Notes under the pieces: model-generated | The model's input: the letters and a program-made list of their open reading frames with translations, nothing else | What the model was told of the DNA's origin: nothing | Databases searched by the model: none | Made by a program: the position numbers and the translations under genes | Shown: piece after piece, positions 42,917 through 52,074 of the stretch | How the letters are laid out: the number at the start of each line of letters is the position of its first letter | Numbering within the stretch: the stretch's first letter is position 1 | NCBI RefSeq assembly: GCF_900090285.1 | Contig: NZ_LT607754.1 | Span: 2,356,001-2,420,000 of the forward strand | Direction: 5' to 3' | DNA: 64,000 nt | Origin: Micromonospora inositola | GTDB taxonomy: Bacteria; Actinomycetota; Actinomycetes; Mycobacteriales; Micromonosporaceae

Positions 42917-43906
42917 ATGAGTGGAGTCGATGGGGCCGAGGTCGTGCCGCCGCACGGCGGGACGATGCGGGAGTTGCTGCGGGTGCGGCCCGAGGGTGGC
43001 GCGGTGGACCTGGGGGCGATCGACCCGCGCTCCACGCCGGGGCTGCCGCCGGCGGCGGGCAGCGGGAAGCAGCGCAAGGAGTGGGCCCGCGAGCAGGTCG
43101 ACCTGCTCGGCGCCGACCTGGGCCGGCAGCAGGAGATGCTGTACGCGGCCGCGAAGGGCGCGGCCGGCCCGGAGGCGCCGACCAGCGCTCCGACGGCGGC
43201 CGGCGCCCACCTGGACGGCGACCGGCCGCGTCGGGTGCTGCTGGTGCTCCAGGCGATGGACTGCGGCGGCAAGGACGGCACGATCAAGCGGGTGGCCGGC
43301 GCGATGAACCCGCTCGGCCTGCACATTCGCTCGTTCGGGCCGCCCACCGAGGAGGAGCTGGGACACGACTTCCTGTGGCGGATCCGCCGGGCCCTGCCGC
43401 CGCCCGGCTACGTCGGGATCTTCAACCGCTCGCACTACGAGGACGTGCTGATCGCGCGGGTCGGCGCGCTCGTCGACGAAACCACCTGGCGCGCCCGGTA
43501 CGACGAGATCAACGCCTTCGAGCGGGAGTTGGCCGACGGCGCGGTGACCCTGGTCAAGGTGATGCTGCACATCTCGTACGCCGAACAGGGCGAGCGGCTG
43601 ATGGAACGGCTGACGGATCCGCGCAGGTACTGGAAGTACAACCCGAGCGATCTCGACTCGCGGGCCCGCTGGGACGACTACCAGGCCGCGTACGCCGAGG
43701 CCCTGGCCCGGTGCGACGCGGACGCCGCGCCGTGGTTCGTGGTGCCGGCGGACCGCAAGTGGTACCGGGACTGGGCGGTCGCCCACCTGCTTCGGGAGAC
43801 GTTCGACGGACTTGATCTGGGGTATCCGGCTGCCGGTTTCGACGTGGCGCGGGAACGCCAGCGGTTGCGGAGTGGGGACGAGAGGCTGAAGGTGAACGGC
43901 GGGTGA
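42917..43906 (+). CDS. ppk2: Polyphosphate kinase 2 family protein
   Basis: 329 residues. Walker A-like LQAMDCGGKDGTIKRV (near 100-115), FNRSHYEDVLIARV (Walker B region) and RYWKYNPSDLDSRARWDDY define PPK2, which transfers phosphate between polyphosphate and nucleotides. The substrate (AMP, ADP or GDP) is not clear. ATG 42917 is one of several in-frame options. A PHO box overlaps its 3' end, and phosphate-transport genes follow, so it belongs to a phosphate module. Confidence 0.9.
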   Translation: MSGVDGAEVVPPHGGTMRELLRVRPEGGAVDLGAIDPRSTPGLPPAAGSGKQRKEWAREQVDLLGADLGRQQEMLYAAAKGAAGPEAPTSAPTAAGAHLDGDRPRRVLLVLQAMDCGGKDGTIKRVAGAMNPLGLHIRSFGPPTEEELGHDFLWRIRRALPPPGYVGIFNRSHYEDVLIARVGALVDETTWRARYDEINAFERELADGAVTLVKVMLHISYAEQGERLMERLTDPRRYWKYNPSDLDSRARWDDYQAAYAEALARCDADAAPWFVVPADRKWYRDWAVAHLLRETFDGLDLGYPAAGFDVARERQRLRSGDERLKVNGG

Positions 43907-43919
43907 ACGACCGGTGAAT
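43887..43919. promoter_or_regulatory. PHO box, three 11-bp direct repeats, ahead of DUF47-pit
   Basis: TGAAGGTGAAC, GGCGGGTGAAC and GACCGGTGAAT are three consecutive 11-bp units (43887-43919). On the minus strand they read as GTTCACC-type repeats, the PhoP operator of actinomycetes. They overlap the end of ppk2 and lie about 120 nt before the DUF47 gene. The orientation is opposite to the pst operon box relative to the gene. Confidence 0.75.
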
Positions 43920-44037
43920 CGGGCCTGACCAGGGGTGGGCCGGCGAATGCCCGGTTCCGCGGTGTACCTAGCATGCCCAGAGCGGACGCCCCTCGGGGCG
44001 GCGGCCACCCTTCCACCGACACGACGAGGTCCGTGCT

Positions 44038-44664
44038 GTGAAGTTTTCCTTCCGTCCCACCGAGGGCGCCTTCTACGAGCTTTTCACCAGGGCCGCGCAC
44101 AATTTGGTGAAGGGCACCGAGCTGCTCAACGAGCTGGGCCTGCCCGACGTCGACATCCAGTCGGTGAGCGAGCGGCTCACCGAGGTTGAGCACGACAGCG
44201 ACCAGATCACCCACGAGCTGTACAAGAAGATCAACTCTACCTTCATCACCCCGTTCGACCGGGAGGACATCTACCGTCTGGGCTCGCTGCTCGACGACGT
44301 GATGGACCACCTGGAGGCCGTCGGCAACCTGCTCTACCTGTATGGCCTCACCAAGCTCCCCGCGCTGCCGCGCGAGCTGCACGAGCTGGTGAACGTCCTC
44401 GACCAGCAGGCCAAGCTGACCGCCGAGGCGATGCCCCGACTGAAGTCGATGAAGAACCTCGAGGACTACTGGATCGAGTGCAACCGCCTCGAGAACGACG
44501 GCGACCAGGCGTACCGGATGCTGCTGGTCCGGCTCTTCTCCGGCGAGTACGACGCCCTCACCGTGCTGAAGATGAAGGAGGTCGCCGACGAGCTGGAGGC
44601 CGCCTGCGACGCCTTCGAGCACGTGGCGAACACCGTCGAGACCATCACGGTCAAGGAGTCCTGA
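44038..44664 (+). CDS. DUF47/PhoU-like accessory protein of Pit
   Basis: 208 residues, all-helical. FRPTEGAFYELFTRAAHNL, DSDQITHELYKKINSTFITP, DREDIYRLGSLLDDVMDHLE are typical of DUF47 (PhoU-like) proteins that pair with low-affinity phosphate transporters. GTG start with GAGG upstream. It precedes the pit gene by 4 bp, so the two form an operon. Likely controlled by the PHO box at 43887-43919. Confidence 0.92.
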   Translation: MKFSFRPTEGAFYELFTRAAHNLVKGTELLNELGLPDVDIQSVSERLTEVEHDSDQITHELYKKINSTFITPFDREDIYRLGSLLDDVMDHLEAVGNLLYLYGLTKLPALPRELHELVNVLDQQAKLTAEAMPRLKSMKNLEDYWIECNRLENDGDQAYRMLLVRLFSGEYDALTVLKMKEVADELEAACDAFEHVANTVETITVKES

Positions 44665-44668
44665 TCCT

Positions 44669-45673
44669 GTGAGTCCCGAACTCATCGCCGTGCTGGCGGT
44701 GATCGTGGCCGCCATGGCGTTCGACTACACGAACGGCTTCCATGACGCGGCGAACGCCATCGCCACCAGCGTCTCGACCCGGGCGCTGACCCCCCGGATC
44801 GCCCTGCTGCTGGCCGCGGTCGGCAACTTCGTCGGCGCGCACTTCGGCGCCGGTGTGGCCAAGACCGTCGGCGACGGCCTGGTCACGCTCCCGACCGGGG
44901 TGGGCAGTCTCGGGGTGGTCTTCGCCGGGGTGCTCGGGGCGATCGCCTGGAATTTGATCACCTGGTACTTCGGCCTGCCCTCGTCGTCCTCGCACGCCCT
45001 CTTCGGCGGCCTGGTCGGGGCGACCCTGCTCGCCACCGGCGGGGTGGTGCAGTGGGGCAACATCGGCGAGAAGGTCATCCTGCCGATGGTGCTGTCGCCG
45101 CTCGTCGGCCTGACCCTGGGCTACCTGCTGATGCTGGCCATCCTCTGGCTGTTCCGGAAGGGGCAGCCGGGCAAGCTGAACCGGGGCTTCCGCTGGGCGC
45201 AGACCGTCTCGGCGGCGGCCATGTCGGTCGGCCACGGCATGCAGGACGCCGCGAAGACCATGGGCATCATCGTCCTGGCCCTCTACACCGGCAACTTCCA
45301 GGACGACAAGACGCACATCCCCGGCTGGGTCTTCTGGACCTCGGCGACCATGCTGGCGCTCGGCACGTACTCCGGTGGGTGGCGGATCATCCGCACCCTC
45401 GGCCGCAAGATCATCGACCTGGGCCCGCCGGAGGGCTTCGCCGCCGAGACGGTGGCCAGCGCGGTGCTCTACTTCAACGCCCTGGTGCTGAAGGCACCGA
45501 TCTCCACCACCCACACGATCACCTCGGCGATCATGGGTGTGGGCGCGACCAAGCGCATCTCCGCGGTCCGCTGGAACGTCGCCGGCAACATCGTGATCGC
45601 CTGGATCATCACGTTCCCGGCCGCCGCGGCGATCGCCTGCCTCGCCTACCTGGTGGTCCGGCCGCTCTTCTGA
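44669..45673 (+). CDS. pit: Inorganic phosphate transporter, Pit family
   Basis: 334 residues, about ten TM helices. Both PD001131-type repeats are clear: MAFDYTNGFHDAANAIATSV near the N-terminus and APISTTHTITSAIMGVGATK near the C-terminus. It couples phosphate (metal-phosphate) uptake to protons. It is co-transcribed with the DUF47 gene, which fits its role as a Pit regulator. Confidence 0.94.
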   Translation: MSPELIAVLAVIVAAMAFDYTNGFHDAANAIATSVSTRALTPRIALLLAAVGNFVGAHFGAGVAKTVGDGLVTLPTGVGSLGVVFAGVLGAIAWNLITWYFGLPSSSSHALFGGLVGATLLATGGVVQWGNIGEKVILPMVLSPLVGLTLGYLLMLAILWLFRKGQPGKLNRGFRWAQTVSAAAMSVGHGMQDAAKTMGIIVLALYTGNFQDDKTHIPGWVFWTSATMLALGTYSGGWRIIRTLGRKIIDLGPPEGFAAETVASAVLYFNALVLKAPISTTHTITSAIMGVGATKRISAVRWNVAGNIVIAWIITFPAAAAIACLAYLVVRPLF

Positions 45674-45689
45674 CACCGACCGTCCGTTC

Positions 45690-45721
45690 GAGGGGCCTCC
45701 TGCCACGGCAGGGGGCCCCTC
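45690..45721. terminator. Bidirectional terminator between pit and the oxidoreductase
   Basis: gaggggcc (45690-45697) pairs with ggcccctc (45714-45721), with cctgcc/ggcagg as an inner stem. It reaches into the stop codon of the convergent oxidoreductase gene, so it can serve both transcripts. Confidence 0.8.
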
Positions 45722-46688
45722 AGGCGTAGTCGACCCCGATCCGCTCCCGGATGTCGTCCAGCAGCGCCATCACCTCCAGCGTCGCGACGTGCGGGACCAG
45801 CGGGCTCTCGGTCAGCCCGGCGGCCAGGCAGCGCTGCACCTCGGCGGCCTCGTGCTGGTAGCCGCCGCCGGTCAGGTCGGCCGGGATGGTCTCCGGTTCG
45901 GCCCCGAGGCGGTGCAGCACCGCCGAGCCGGGTCGGTAGAACGGCTCGGGCAGGTCGATCCGGCCGGTGGTGCCGGTGATCGACGCGGTGATCGCCGTCG
46001 CGCCGACCATGCCGCAGCTCAGCGTCGCCACCGCGCCGGAGTCCCAGCCGAGGACGATGCCGGTGTTCGCGTCCACGCCCTCCGGGGTGATCTTCGCCCA
46101 GGCCCGCACGTGCTGCGGCACCCCGAGCAGCAGGTGCGCCAGGCTCAGCGGGTACACGCCGAGGTCGAGCAGCGCCCCGCCGCCCAGCGTCCGGGCCCGC
46201 ATGCGGTGCTCGGGCGGGAACGGCCCGGCCGCCCCGAAGTCCGCCCGCACGCTGGTCACCTCGCCGATCGCCCCGTCCGCGATCAGCTCCACCACGCGGA
46301 GGATGAGCGGGTTGGCCCGCATCCACATGGCCTCCATCAGGAAGACCCCGCGGGCCCGGGCGGTCTCCACCAGCTCAGTGCTGGTCGCCAGGTCGAGCGT
46401 GCAGGGCTTCTCCACCAGCACCGCCCGGCCGGCGGCGAGGCAGGTCATGGTCGCCTCATGGTGGGCGGCGTGCGGGGTGGCCACATAGATCACGTCCAGG
46501 TCCGGGTCCGCGGCCAGTTCCGTCCAGGAGCCGTACGCCCGGGGGGCGCCGTGCCGGGCCGCGAACAGTTCGGCGCTCTCCGGCGTACGCGAGCCGACCG
46601 CGACCAGTTCGGCGCCCGGCACCAGCCGCAGGTCCTCGGCGAAGCGGCCGGCGATGTGTCCGGTGGCCAGGATTCCCCAACGCGTCAT
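45720..46688 (-). CDS. Gfo/Idh/MocA-family oxidoreductase
   Basis: 322 residues: Rossmann nucleotide-binding N-terminus WGILATGHIAGRFAEDL, AVGSRTPESAELFAARHG, then the EKP motif (VLVEKPCTLDLA, near 93-98) and a C-terminal beta-sheet domain with GGGALLDLGVYPLSLAHL, characteristic of the family. It oxidises or reduces a sugar or dihydrodiol with NAD(P). Substrate unknown. TAGCGT lies 6 nt before ATG 46688. Confidence 0.9.
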   Translation of the reverse strand: MTRWGILATGHIAGRFAEDLRLVPGAELVAVGSRTPESAELFAARHGAPRAYGSWTELAADPDLDVIYVATPHAAHHEATMTCLAAGRAVLVEKPCTLDLATSTELVETARARGVFLMEAMWMRANPLILRVVELIADGAIGEVTSVRADFGAAGPFPPEHRMRARTLGGGALLDLGVYPLSLAHLLLGVPQHVRAWAKITPEGVDANTGIVLGWDSGAVATLSCGMVGATAITASITGTTGRIDLPEPFYRPGSAVLHRLGAEPETIPADLTGGGYQHEAAEVQRCLAAGLTESPLVPHVATLEVMALLDDIRERIGVDYA

Positions 46689-46758
46689 GCCGGCACGCTA
46701 TCCCGGTCCTCCCGGGCACCGGGAGGAAGATCCACCGGTCGGGAACTAGGCTCGCGGG

Positions 46759-47586
46759 ATGACGATCGACGGCTTCGCCGCACCCCCCGCCCTGGTGGAG
46801 CACGCCCGCCGGTTCCACGCCGAGGGCGGCATCCCGGCGACGCCCCGGGTCGCGGCCACCGTGCTGCTGCTCCGCCCCGCCGGCGCCGACTTCGAGGTGT
46901 ACGTCATCCGCCGGGTCGCCGCGATGACCTTCGGCGGGATGTACGCCTTCCCCGGTGGCGGGGTGGACCGCTCCGACTCCCAGGCGCACCTGGACTGGGC
47001 GGGCCCCGAGCCGGCCGAGTGGGCCACCCGCCTCGGGCAGGCCCCGGACGCCGCCCAGGCGGTGGTCTGCGCCGCCGCCCGGGAGGTCTTCGAGGAGGCC
47101 GGGGTGCTGCTGGCCGGCCCGGACGGCGCGACGGTGGTGGGCGACGTCAGCGGTGACGACTGGGAGGCCGCCCGGCAGGACCTGGAGGGGCGCCGGGTGG
47201 GTTTCGCCGACCTGCTCGCCGGGCGGCGGCTGACGCTGCGGTCCGACCTGCTGCTGCCGTGGAGCCGGTGGATCACGCCGGAGTTCGAGCCGCGCCGCTT
47301 CGACACGTACTTCTTCCTGGCCCTGCTGCCGGCGGGGCAGCGGACCCGGGACGTCTCCGGCGAGGCCGACCACACCATGTGGATCCGCCCCGCGGACGCC
47401 CTGGCCCGCGCGGAAGCCGGCGAGCTGACCATGCTGCCCCCCACGCTGGTCACCCTGGCCCAGGTGGCCGCGGCCGGCGACCTGGCCGGCGTCGCCCGCA
47501 CGGCGGCCACCCGCGACGCCGCCACCCCCGTCACCCCCCACCTGGACCTCCCCGAAGACGGCGAGCCCCGCTTCCTCCTGTCCTGA
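46759..47586 (+). CDS. NUDIX hydrolase with long Nudix-box insertion (NUDT19-like)
   Basis: 275 residues. The Nudix box is split: GGMYAFPGGGVDRSDS, then about 40 residues, then AAAREVFEEAGVLL. Such a split is typical of the NUDT19/RP2 subfamily, which includes acyl-CoA diphosphatases. The region TPEFEPRRFDTYFFLALLP is also conserved there. Substrate unproven. TAGGCT lies 6 nt before ATG 46759, forming a divergent leaderless pair with the oxidoreductase. Confidence 0.88.
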   Translation: MTIDGFAAPPALVEHARRFHAEGGIPATPRVAATVLLLRPAGADFEVYVIRRVAAMTFGGMYAFPGGGVDRSDSQAHLDWAGPEPAEWATRLGQAPDAAQAVVCAAAREVFEEAGVLLAGPDGATVVGDVSGDDWEAARQDLEGRRVGFADLLAGRRLTLRSDLLLPWSRWITPEFEPRRFDTYFFLALLPAGQRTRDVSGEADHTMWIRPADALARAEAGELTMLPPTLVTLAQVAAAGDLAGVARTAATRDAATPVTPHLDLPEDGEPRFLLS

Positions 47587-47591
47587 CACAC

Positions 47592-47626
47592 CGAGGGGCG
47601 CCGGTCAGTGCAACCGACGCCCCTCG
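47592..47626. terminator. Terminator between the NUDIX gene and pstB
   Basis: cgaggggcg (47592-47600) pairs perfectly with cgcccctcg (47618-47626), and ccggt/accgg-like bases extend it inside. It sits between convergent stop codons and can end both the NUDIX and the pst transcripts. Confidence 0.78.
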
Positions 47627-47645
47627 CGGACCGGGAACCAGCGGC

Positions 47646-48422
47646 TCAGCCGAAGCGGCCGGTGATGTAGTCCTCGGTCTTCTTCACGCTCGGGTTGCTG
47701 AAGATCTTCTGGGTGTTGTCGTACTCGATCAGCCGGCCCGGGTCGCCGGTCTTCTCGATGGAGAAGAAGGCGGTCCGGTCCGACACCCGGGCGGCCTGCT
47801 GCATGTTGTGCGTGACGATGACGATGGTGAACTTGTCCTTGAGCTGGAACATCAGGTCCTCGATGGCCAGCGTCGAGATCGGGTCCAGCGCCGAACAGGG
47901 CTCGTCCATCAGCACCACCTGCGGCTCGACCGCGATCGTGCGGGCGATGCAGAGCCGCTGCTGCTGACCGCCGGAGAGGCCGGCGCCCGGCTTGCCGAGC
48001 CGGTCCTTGACCTCGTCCCAGAGGTTCGCCGAGCGGAGCGCCCTCTCGGCCGCCTCCTCCAGGATCGACTTCCGGCGGACGCCGTTGAGCCGCAGGCCGG
48101 CCACCACGTTCTCGAAGATGCTCATGGTGGGGAACGGGTTCGGCCGCTGGAAGACCATGCCGATCATCCGGCGGACCGCGGTGACGTCCACGTCCCGGTC
48201 GTAGATGTCCTGGTTGTCGATGGTCAGGCTGCCCTCGACCCGGGCGCCGGGGAGCACCTCGTGCATCCGGTTGATGGACCGCAGGAAGGTGGACTTGCCG
48301 CAGCCGGAGGGGCCGATCAGGGCCGTCACCGTCTTCGGCTCGACGGTCAGGTTGATGTTCTCGATCGCCTTGAAGGCGCCGTAGTACGCGGTGACGTTGT
48401 TGGCTTCGATGCGCTTGGCCAT
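47646..48422 (-). CDS. pstB: Phosphate ABC transporter ATP-binding protein PstB
   Basis: 258 residues. Walker [16 protein letters not shown] (near 35-49), Q-loop VFQRPNPFP, signature [13 protein letters not shown] and Walker [14 protein letters not shown] match PstB closely. It powers high-affinity phosphate import with PstA/PstC. Last gene of the minus-strand pstS-pstC-pstA-pstB operon, 20 bp after pstA. Confidence 0.96.
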   Translation of the reverse strand: MAKRIEANNVTAYYGAFKAIENINLTVEPKTVTALIGPSGCGKSTFLRSINRMHEVLPGARVEGSLTIDNQDIYDRDVDVTAVRRMIGMVFQRPNPFPTMSIFENVVAGLRLNGVRRKSILEEAAERALRSANLWDEVKDRLGKPGAGLSGGQQQRLCIARTIAVEPQVVLMDEPCSALDPISTLAIEDLMFQLKDKFTIVIVTHNMQQAARVSDRTAFFSIEKTGDPGRLIEYDNTQKIFSNPSVKKTEDYITGRFG

Positions 48423-48442
48423 GGTGGCGGTACCTCCGGGGT

Positions 48443-49531
48443 TCATCGGCCGAGCCGGTTGCGACGGGCCAGCAACTTCGCCGCGATGGTCAGGACGAGT
48501 ACGAGGGCGACCAGGGTCAGCGCCGCGGTCCACGCCCGTGCCGGCGAGTACTTCGAGGCCTCGCCGGCCTGCTGGTAGACGAAGAGAGCCAGCGACGACT
48601 GGTTGTTCTCGAAGGGGTTGAAGTTGATCGCCGCGCCGCCGCCGGCGACGAGCAGCACCGGGGCGGTCTCACCGGCGGCCCGCGCGACGGCGAGCATGAT
48701 GCCGGTGACAATGCCCGACAGCGCGGTCGGCAAAACAACCCGCAGGATGGTCTTCCACTTCGGCACGCCGAGGGCGTACGCGCCCTCCCGCAGCGGCGCC
48801 GGGACGAGGCGGAGCATCTCCTCGGTGGAGCGCACCACGGTCGGCAGCATCAGCACGCTCAGGGCCAACGCCGCGGCGAAGCCGGAGAATCCCGGCCGCC
48901 CGTTGTTGAACCACGGCGAGACGATCAGCACCCAGAACGCCAGCACGAAGAGGCCGGTGACGATCGACGGGATGCCGGTCATCACGTCGACGAAGAACCG
49001 GATGGCGAAGGCGAACCTGCCCCGGCCGTACTCGACGATGTAGATCGCGCAGAGCACCCCGAGCGGAACGGTGATCAGAGTCGCGATCCCGACCTGCTCC
49101 AGCGTGCCGATGATGGCGTGGTAGGCGCCGCCGTTCGGGTCCCGGGCCCCGATGTTGTTCATCGAGGTGTTGAAGAAGTTCCCGTCGAGCCGCTCGACGC
49201 CCTTACTGACCAGGGTCCAGACCACCGAGGCCAGCGGCAGCACCGCCAGCACGAAGGCCGAGTGGATCAGCGCGCTCCAGGTGCGGTTGCGGGCCGACCG
49301 CCGCCCCTCGACCGCGTTCGCGGCGGTGAAGAGCCCGGCCAGGTAGAAGAGCGCGCCGAGGACCACCACCAGGACGGGGCCGCCGATGCCGAGGCCGTAG
49401 ACGACCCCGGCGGCGACCAGCAGGGCCGCGACGGCGATGGCGGGCGCGGCGTACCTCGGCAGCCGCTTGGCCCGCAGCGTGGCCGGCTGCGCCGGCGGCC
49501 GCGGGCGGTGGTTGCTGACAGTCGTTGTCAT
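48443..49531 (-). CDS. pstA: Phosphate ABC transporter permease PstA
   Basis: 362 residues with a cytoplasmic N-terminus (about 25 residues) and six or more TM helices. [20 protein letters not shown] and the EAA-type cytoplasmic loop [15 protein letters not shown] are typical of PstA. The start overlaps the pstC stop (ATGA, 49528-49531), so translation is coupled. Confidence 0.95.
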   Translation of the reverse strand: MTTTVSNHRPRPPAQPATLRAKRLPRYAAPAIAVAALLVAAGVVYGLGIGGPVLVVVLGALFYLAGLFTAANAVEGRRSARNRTWSALIHSAFVLAVLPLASVVWTLVSKGVERLDGNFFNTSMNNIGARDPNGGAYHAIIGTLEQVGIATLITVPLGVLCAIYIVEYGRGRFAFAIRFFVDVMTGIPSIVTGLFVLAFWVLIVSPWFNNGRPGFSGFAAALALSVLMLPTVVRSTEEMLRLVPAPLREGAYALGVPKWKTILRVVLPTALSGIVTGIMLAVARAAGETAPVLLVAGGGAAINFNPFENNQSSLALFVYQQAGEASKYSPARAWTAALTLVALVLVLTIAAKLLARRNRLGR

Positions 49532-50616
49532 GCGGCCGACTCCGTGAACTCGCGGCGGCGGTAGATGATCGCCCGGGCGGTGATGTTGACGATCAGGGTG
49601 ATCGCGAAGAGCACCAGGCCGGAGGCGATCAGCGCGCCCCGGCCGGTGTCGTTCGCCTCGGCGAACCGGTTCGCAATGTTCGCGGCGATCGAGTTGCCAC
49701 CGCTCTGCAGGACGTTGAACGAGATGGCGTAGGTGGAGCCGAGGGTCAGCGCCAGCGCGATGGTCTCGCCGAGGGCGCGGCCCAGGCCGAGCATCACCGC
49801 GGCGATGATGCCGGGCCGGCCGTACGGCAGCACGGCGGTGCGGAGCATCTCCCAGCGGGTGGCGCCCAGCGCGAGGGCGGCCTCCTCGTTGGCGGTCGGG
49901 GTCTGCAGGAACACCTCACGGGAGAGCGAGGTGATGATCGGCAGCACCATGATCGCCAGCACCAGGCTGCCGAGCAGGATCGAGCTTCCGTACGGGCCCT
50001 CGCCGAAGATCGGGATCCAGCCGAAGTACTTGTGCAGCCAGGCCGACAGGTCCGTGACCGGGCCGACGAGGTAGTCGCGGCCCCAGAGGCCGAACACCAC
50101 GCTGGGCACCGCGGCCAGCAGGTCGATCACGAAGCCGAGCCCGGTGCCGAGCCGGCGCGGGGCGTAGTGCGTGAGGTAGAGGGCGATACCCAGCGCCACC
50201 GGCACCGCGATGAGCAGCGCCAGCACCGAGGAGAGCACGGTGCCGAAAGCGAGCGCGCCGATGCCGAACTTGGCCGGGTTGTCGTTCGGGAACCAGCCCT
50301 CGAAGGTCCAGAAGTCCTCGCTGTTCGCCTGCAACGCCGGAACGGCCTTGGCGATCAGGAAGACCGCGATCGCCGCGATGATGACCAGCACGGCGGCGCC
50401 GGCGGCCAGGGTGAGGCCGCGGAAGGCCCGTTCGGCGCCGAAGGCCCGGGCCTTGGGCAGGCCACCGCCGCCGCCCAGTCCGTTCCCGATCGGGTTACGA
50501 GGGTTGCCTGAGGTCTCGGCCACACGCGCCGAGGCACCGGCGGGCCACTCGTGACCGGAGGTCACGCGGGTCCCGCCGGTGCCGGCGTGCGCCGAGCGGT
50601 GAGGGGTTTCACCCAT
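49528..50616 (-). CDS. pstC: Phosphate ABC transporter permease PstC
   Basis: 362 residues: a cytoplasmic N-terminus of about 60 residues, then six TM helices. LLAAVPSVVFGLWGRDYL is the PstC signature area and EEAALALGATRWEML the EAA loop that contacts PstB. It follows pstS by 46 bp and overlaps pstA. Confidence 0.95.
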   Translation of the reverse strand: MGETPHRSAHAGTGGTRVTSGHEWPAGASARVAETSGNPRNPIGNGLGGGGGLPKARAFGAERAFRGLTLAAGAAVLVIIAAIAVFLIAKAVPALQANSEDFWTFEGWFPNDNPAKFGIGALAFGTVLSSVLALLIAVPVALGIALYLTHYAPRRLGTGLGFVIDLLAAVPSVVFGLWGRDYLVGPVTDLSAWLHKYFGWIPIFGEGPYGSSILLGSLVLAIMVLPIITSLSREVFLQTPTANEEAALALGATRWEMLRTAVLPYGRPGIIAAVMLGLGRALGETIALALTLGSTYAISFNVLQSGGNSIAANIANRFAEANDTGRGALIASGLVLFAITLIVNITARAIIYRRREFTESAA

Positions 50617-50662
50617 CTGCTCGCTCGCTTCGAATTGAGGAGTTGGTGTTGCTATTCGACGG

Positions 50663-51766
50663 TCAGGAGAGGTTCTTGACCGCGGCCTCGACCTTGGTGC
50701 GGACCGAGTCCGGCAGCGGGGCGTAGCCCAGCTCGACCAGGTCGGCCTGGCCCTCGGCGCTGGCGGCGTGGGTCAGCAGGCCCTTGACCAGCGGCAGCTT
50801 GTCGGCCGCGAGGCCCTTGCTGCAGACGATCTCGTAGGTCGCCAGCACGATCGGGTAGGCCCCGGCCTGCGTGGTCTTGTAGTCGATCGACATCTTCAGG
50901 TCGTCGCCCTGGCCCTCGATCTTGGCCCCGGCGATGGTCTTGCCGGCCGACTCGGCGGTGAGCTCGGCCCACTCGCCGGCACCGTTCTGGACCTTGGCCT
51001 TCTTCAGGCCGCCGTTCTCGGCGTACGACCACTCGACGTAGCTGATGGTGCCGTCGGTGCTCTTGACCTTGCTGGCCACGCCGTCGGACTTGGCCGCGCC
51101 GACGCCGCCCGGGGCCTTCCAGGCCTTGGCGTGGTCGAAGGTCCAGTCCGCCTCAGCGGTCTTGGAGAGGTACTTGGTGAAGTTGTCGGTGGTGCCCGAC
51201 TCATCGGAGCGGTGCACCGCCTGGATCGCGGTGGCCGGCAGCTTGGCGTCCGGGTTGTCGGCCTTGATGGCCGGGTCGTCCCACTTGGTCACCTTGCCGG
51301 CGAAGATCTTCGCCAGGGTGGCCGGCTTGAACTGCAGGTTGTCGACGCCGCTGACGTTGTAGACCACGGCCACCGGGCCGATCACCATCGGCAGGTTGAG
51401 CGCCTGGCCGCCCGCACACTTGGCGTCGGCCTGCGGCTGCTCCTCCGGCTTGAGGGCGGAGTCGGAGCCGGCGAAGTCGGCGGTGCCGGCGATGAAGGCC
51501 TGGATGCCCGCGCCGGAGCCGGTGGGCTCGTAGTTGATCGTGGTGCCGGCGCACTTCTGCTGGTACGCCTTGATCCACTCGGCCATCGCGTTCTTCTGCG
51601 CGGAGGAGCCCTGCGCGTTCAGCGTGCCCTTGCCGCAGTCGACCGCGGCGGCGGAGCCGGAGGCGGAGGTGCCGGTCGGCTCGTTGTTGTCCGAGCCGCA
51701 AGCGCTGAGACCGAGCACCGCGGTAAGAGCGAGGCAGGCAATGGCGCCGTGCCGCTGGAGCTTCAC
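50663..51766 (-). CDS. pstS: Phosphate-binding lipoprotein PstS
   Basis: 367 residues. A signal peptide with lipobox LTAVLGLSACGSD (Cys near 23) anchors it outside. Phosphate-binding segments include LNAQGSSAQKNAMAEWI, GSGAGIQAFIAGTADFAGSD and AVHRSDESGTTDNFTKYL, all typical of PstS. It is the first gene of the pst operon and lies behind the PHO box at 51878-51899. A frameshifted paralogue lies directly upstream (52075-53138). Confidence 0.95.
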   Translation of the reverse strand: MKLQRHGAIACLALTAVLGLSACGSDNNEPTGTSASGSAAAVDCGKGTLNAQGSSAQKNAMAEWIKAYQQKCAGTTINYEPTGSGAGIQAFIAGTADFAGSDSALKPEEQPQADAKCAGGQALNLPMVIGPVAVVYNVSGVDNLQFKPATLAKIFAGKVTKWDDPAIKADNPDAKLPATAIQAVHRSDESGTTDNFTKYLSKTAEADWTFDHAKAWKAPGGVGAAKSDGVASKVKSTDGTISYVEWSYAENGGLKKAKVQNGAGEWAELTAESAGKTIAGAKIEGQGDDLKMSIDYKTTQAGAYPIVLATYEIVCSKGLAADKLPLVKGLLTHAASAEGQADLVELGYAPLPDSVRTKVEAAVKNLS

Positions 51767-52074
51767 CTGAGGGGTTTCCCTTCACGTCTTTGGTCAGGTC
51801 GCCCGGACGGAGCCGGGTGCCGGGCTGACCGGCTGATGGGAAGAAAGCTAGGAGCCCGAGGTAGCCGGCTCGCCCGTTGCAAGTGAACGACAGGTGAACA
51901 CCCACGCTCCGGCGGACAACCGTTAGCTGAGTGTGTGTTGTCCATTACATGAACTGGCGGGGAGGTGTCCCCTTTATCATCACTTGTCGGGCTAGGCGTG
52001 ACCGCGCCGGAACCTCGCCGTGACGGTCCCGTGATCCACCGTTTGGCCTCGCCTCCGCCCCGTTCGGCGCCGGG
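51767..52074. other. Intergenic region holding the pst promoter region
   Basis: About 308 bp between the pstS2 remnant and pstS. It holds the PHO box (51878-51899) and a small hairpin gggga-ggtg-tcccc at 51959-51972. No ORF is credible here. Confidence 0.5.
51878..51899 (-). promoter_or_regulatory. PHO box of the pst operon (PhoP operator)
   Basis: On the minus strand two 11-bp units follow each other: GTTCACCTGTC and GTTCACTTGCA. This is the direct-repeat PHO box of actinomycetes, 112 nt upstream of the pstS start. It predicts PhoP-dependent induction on phosphate starvation. Confidence 0.85.
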
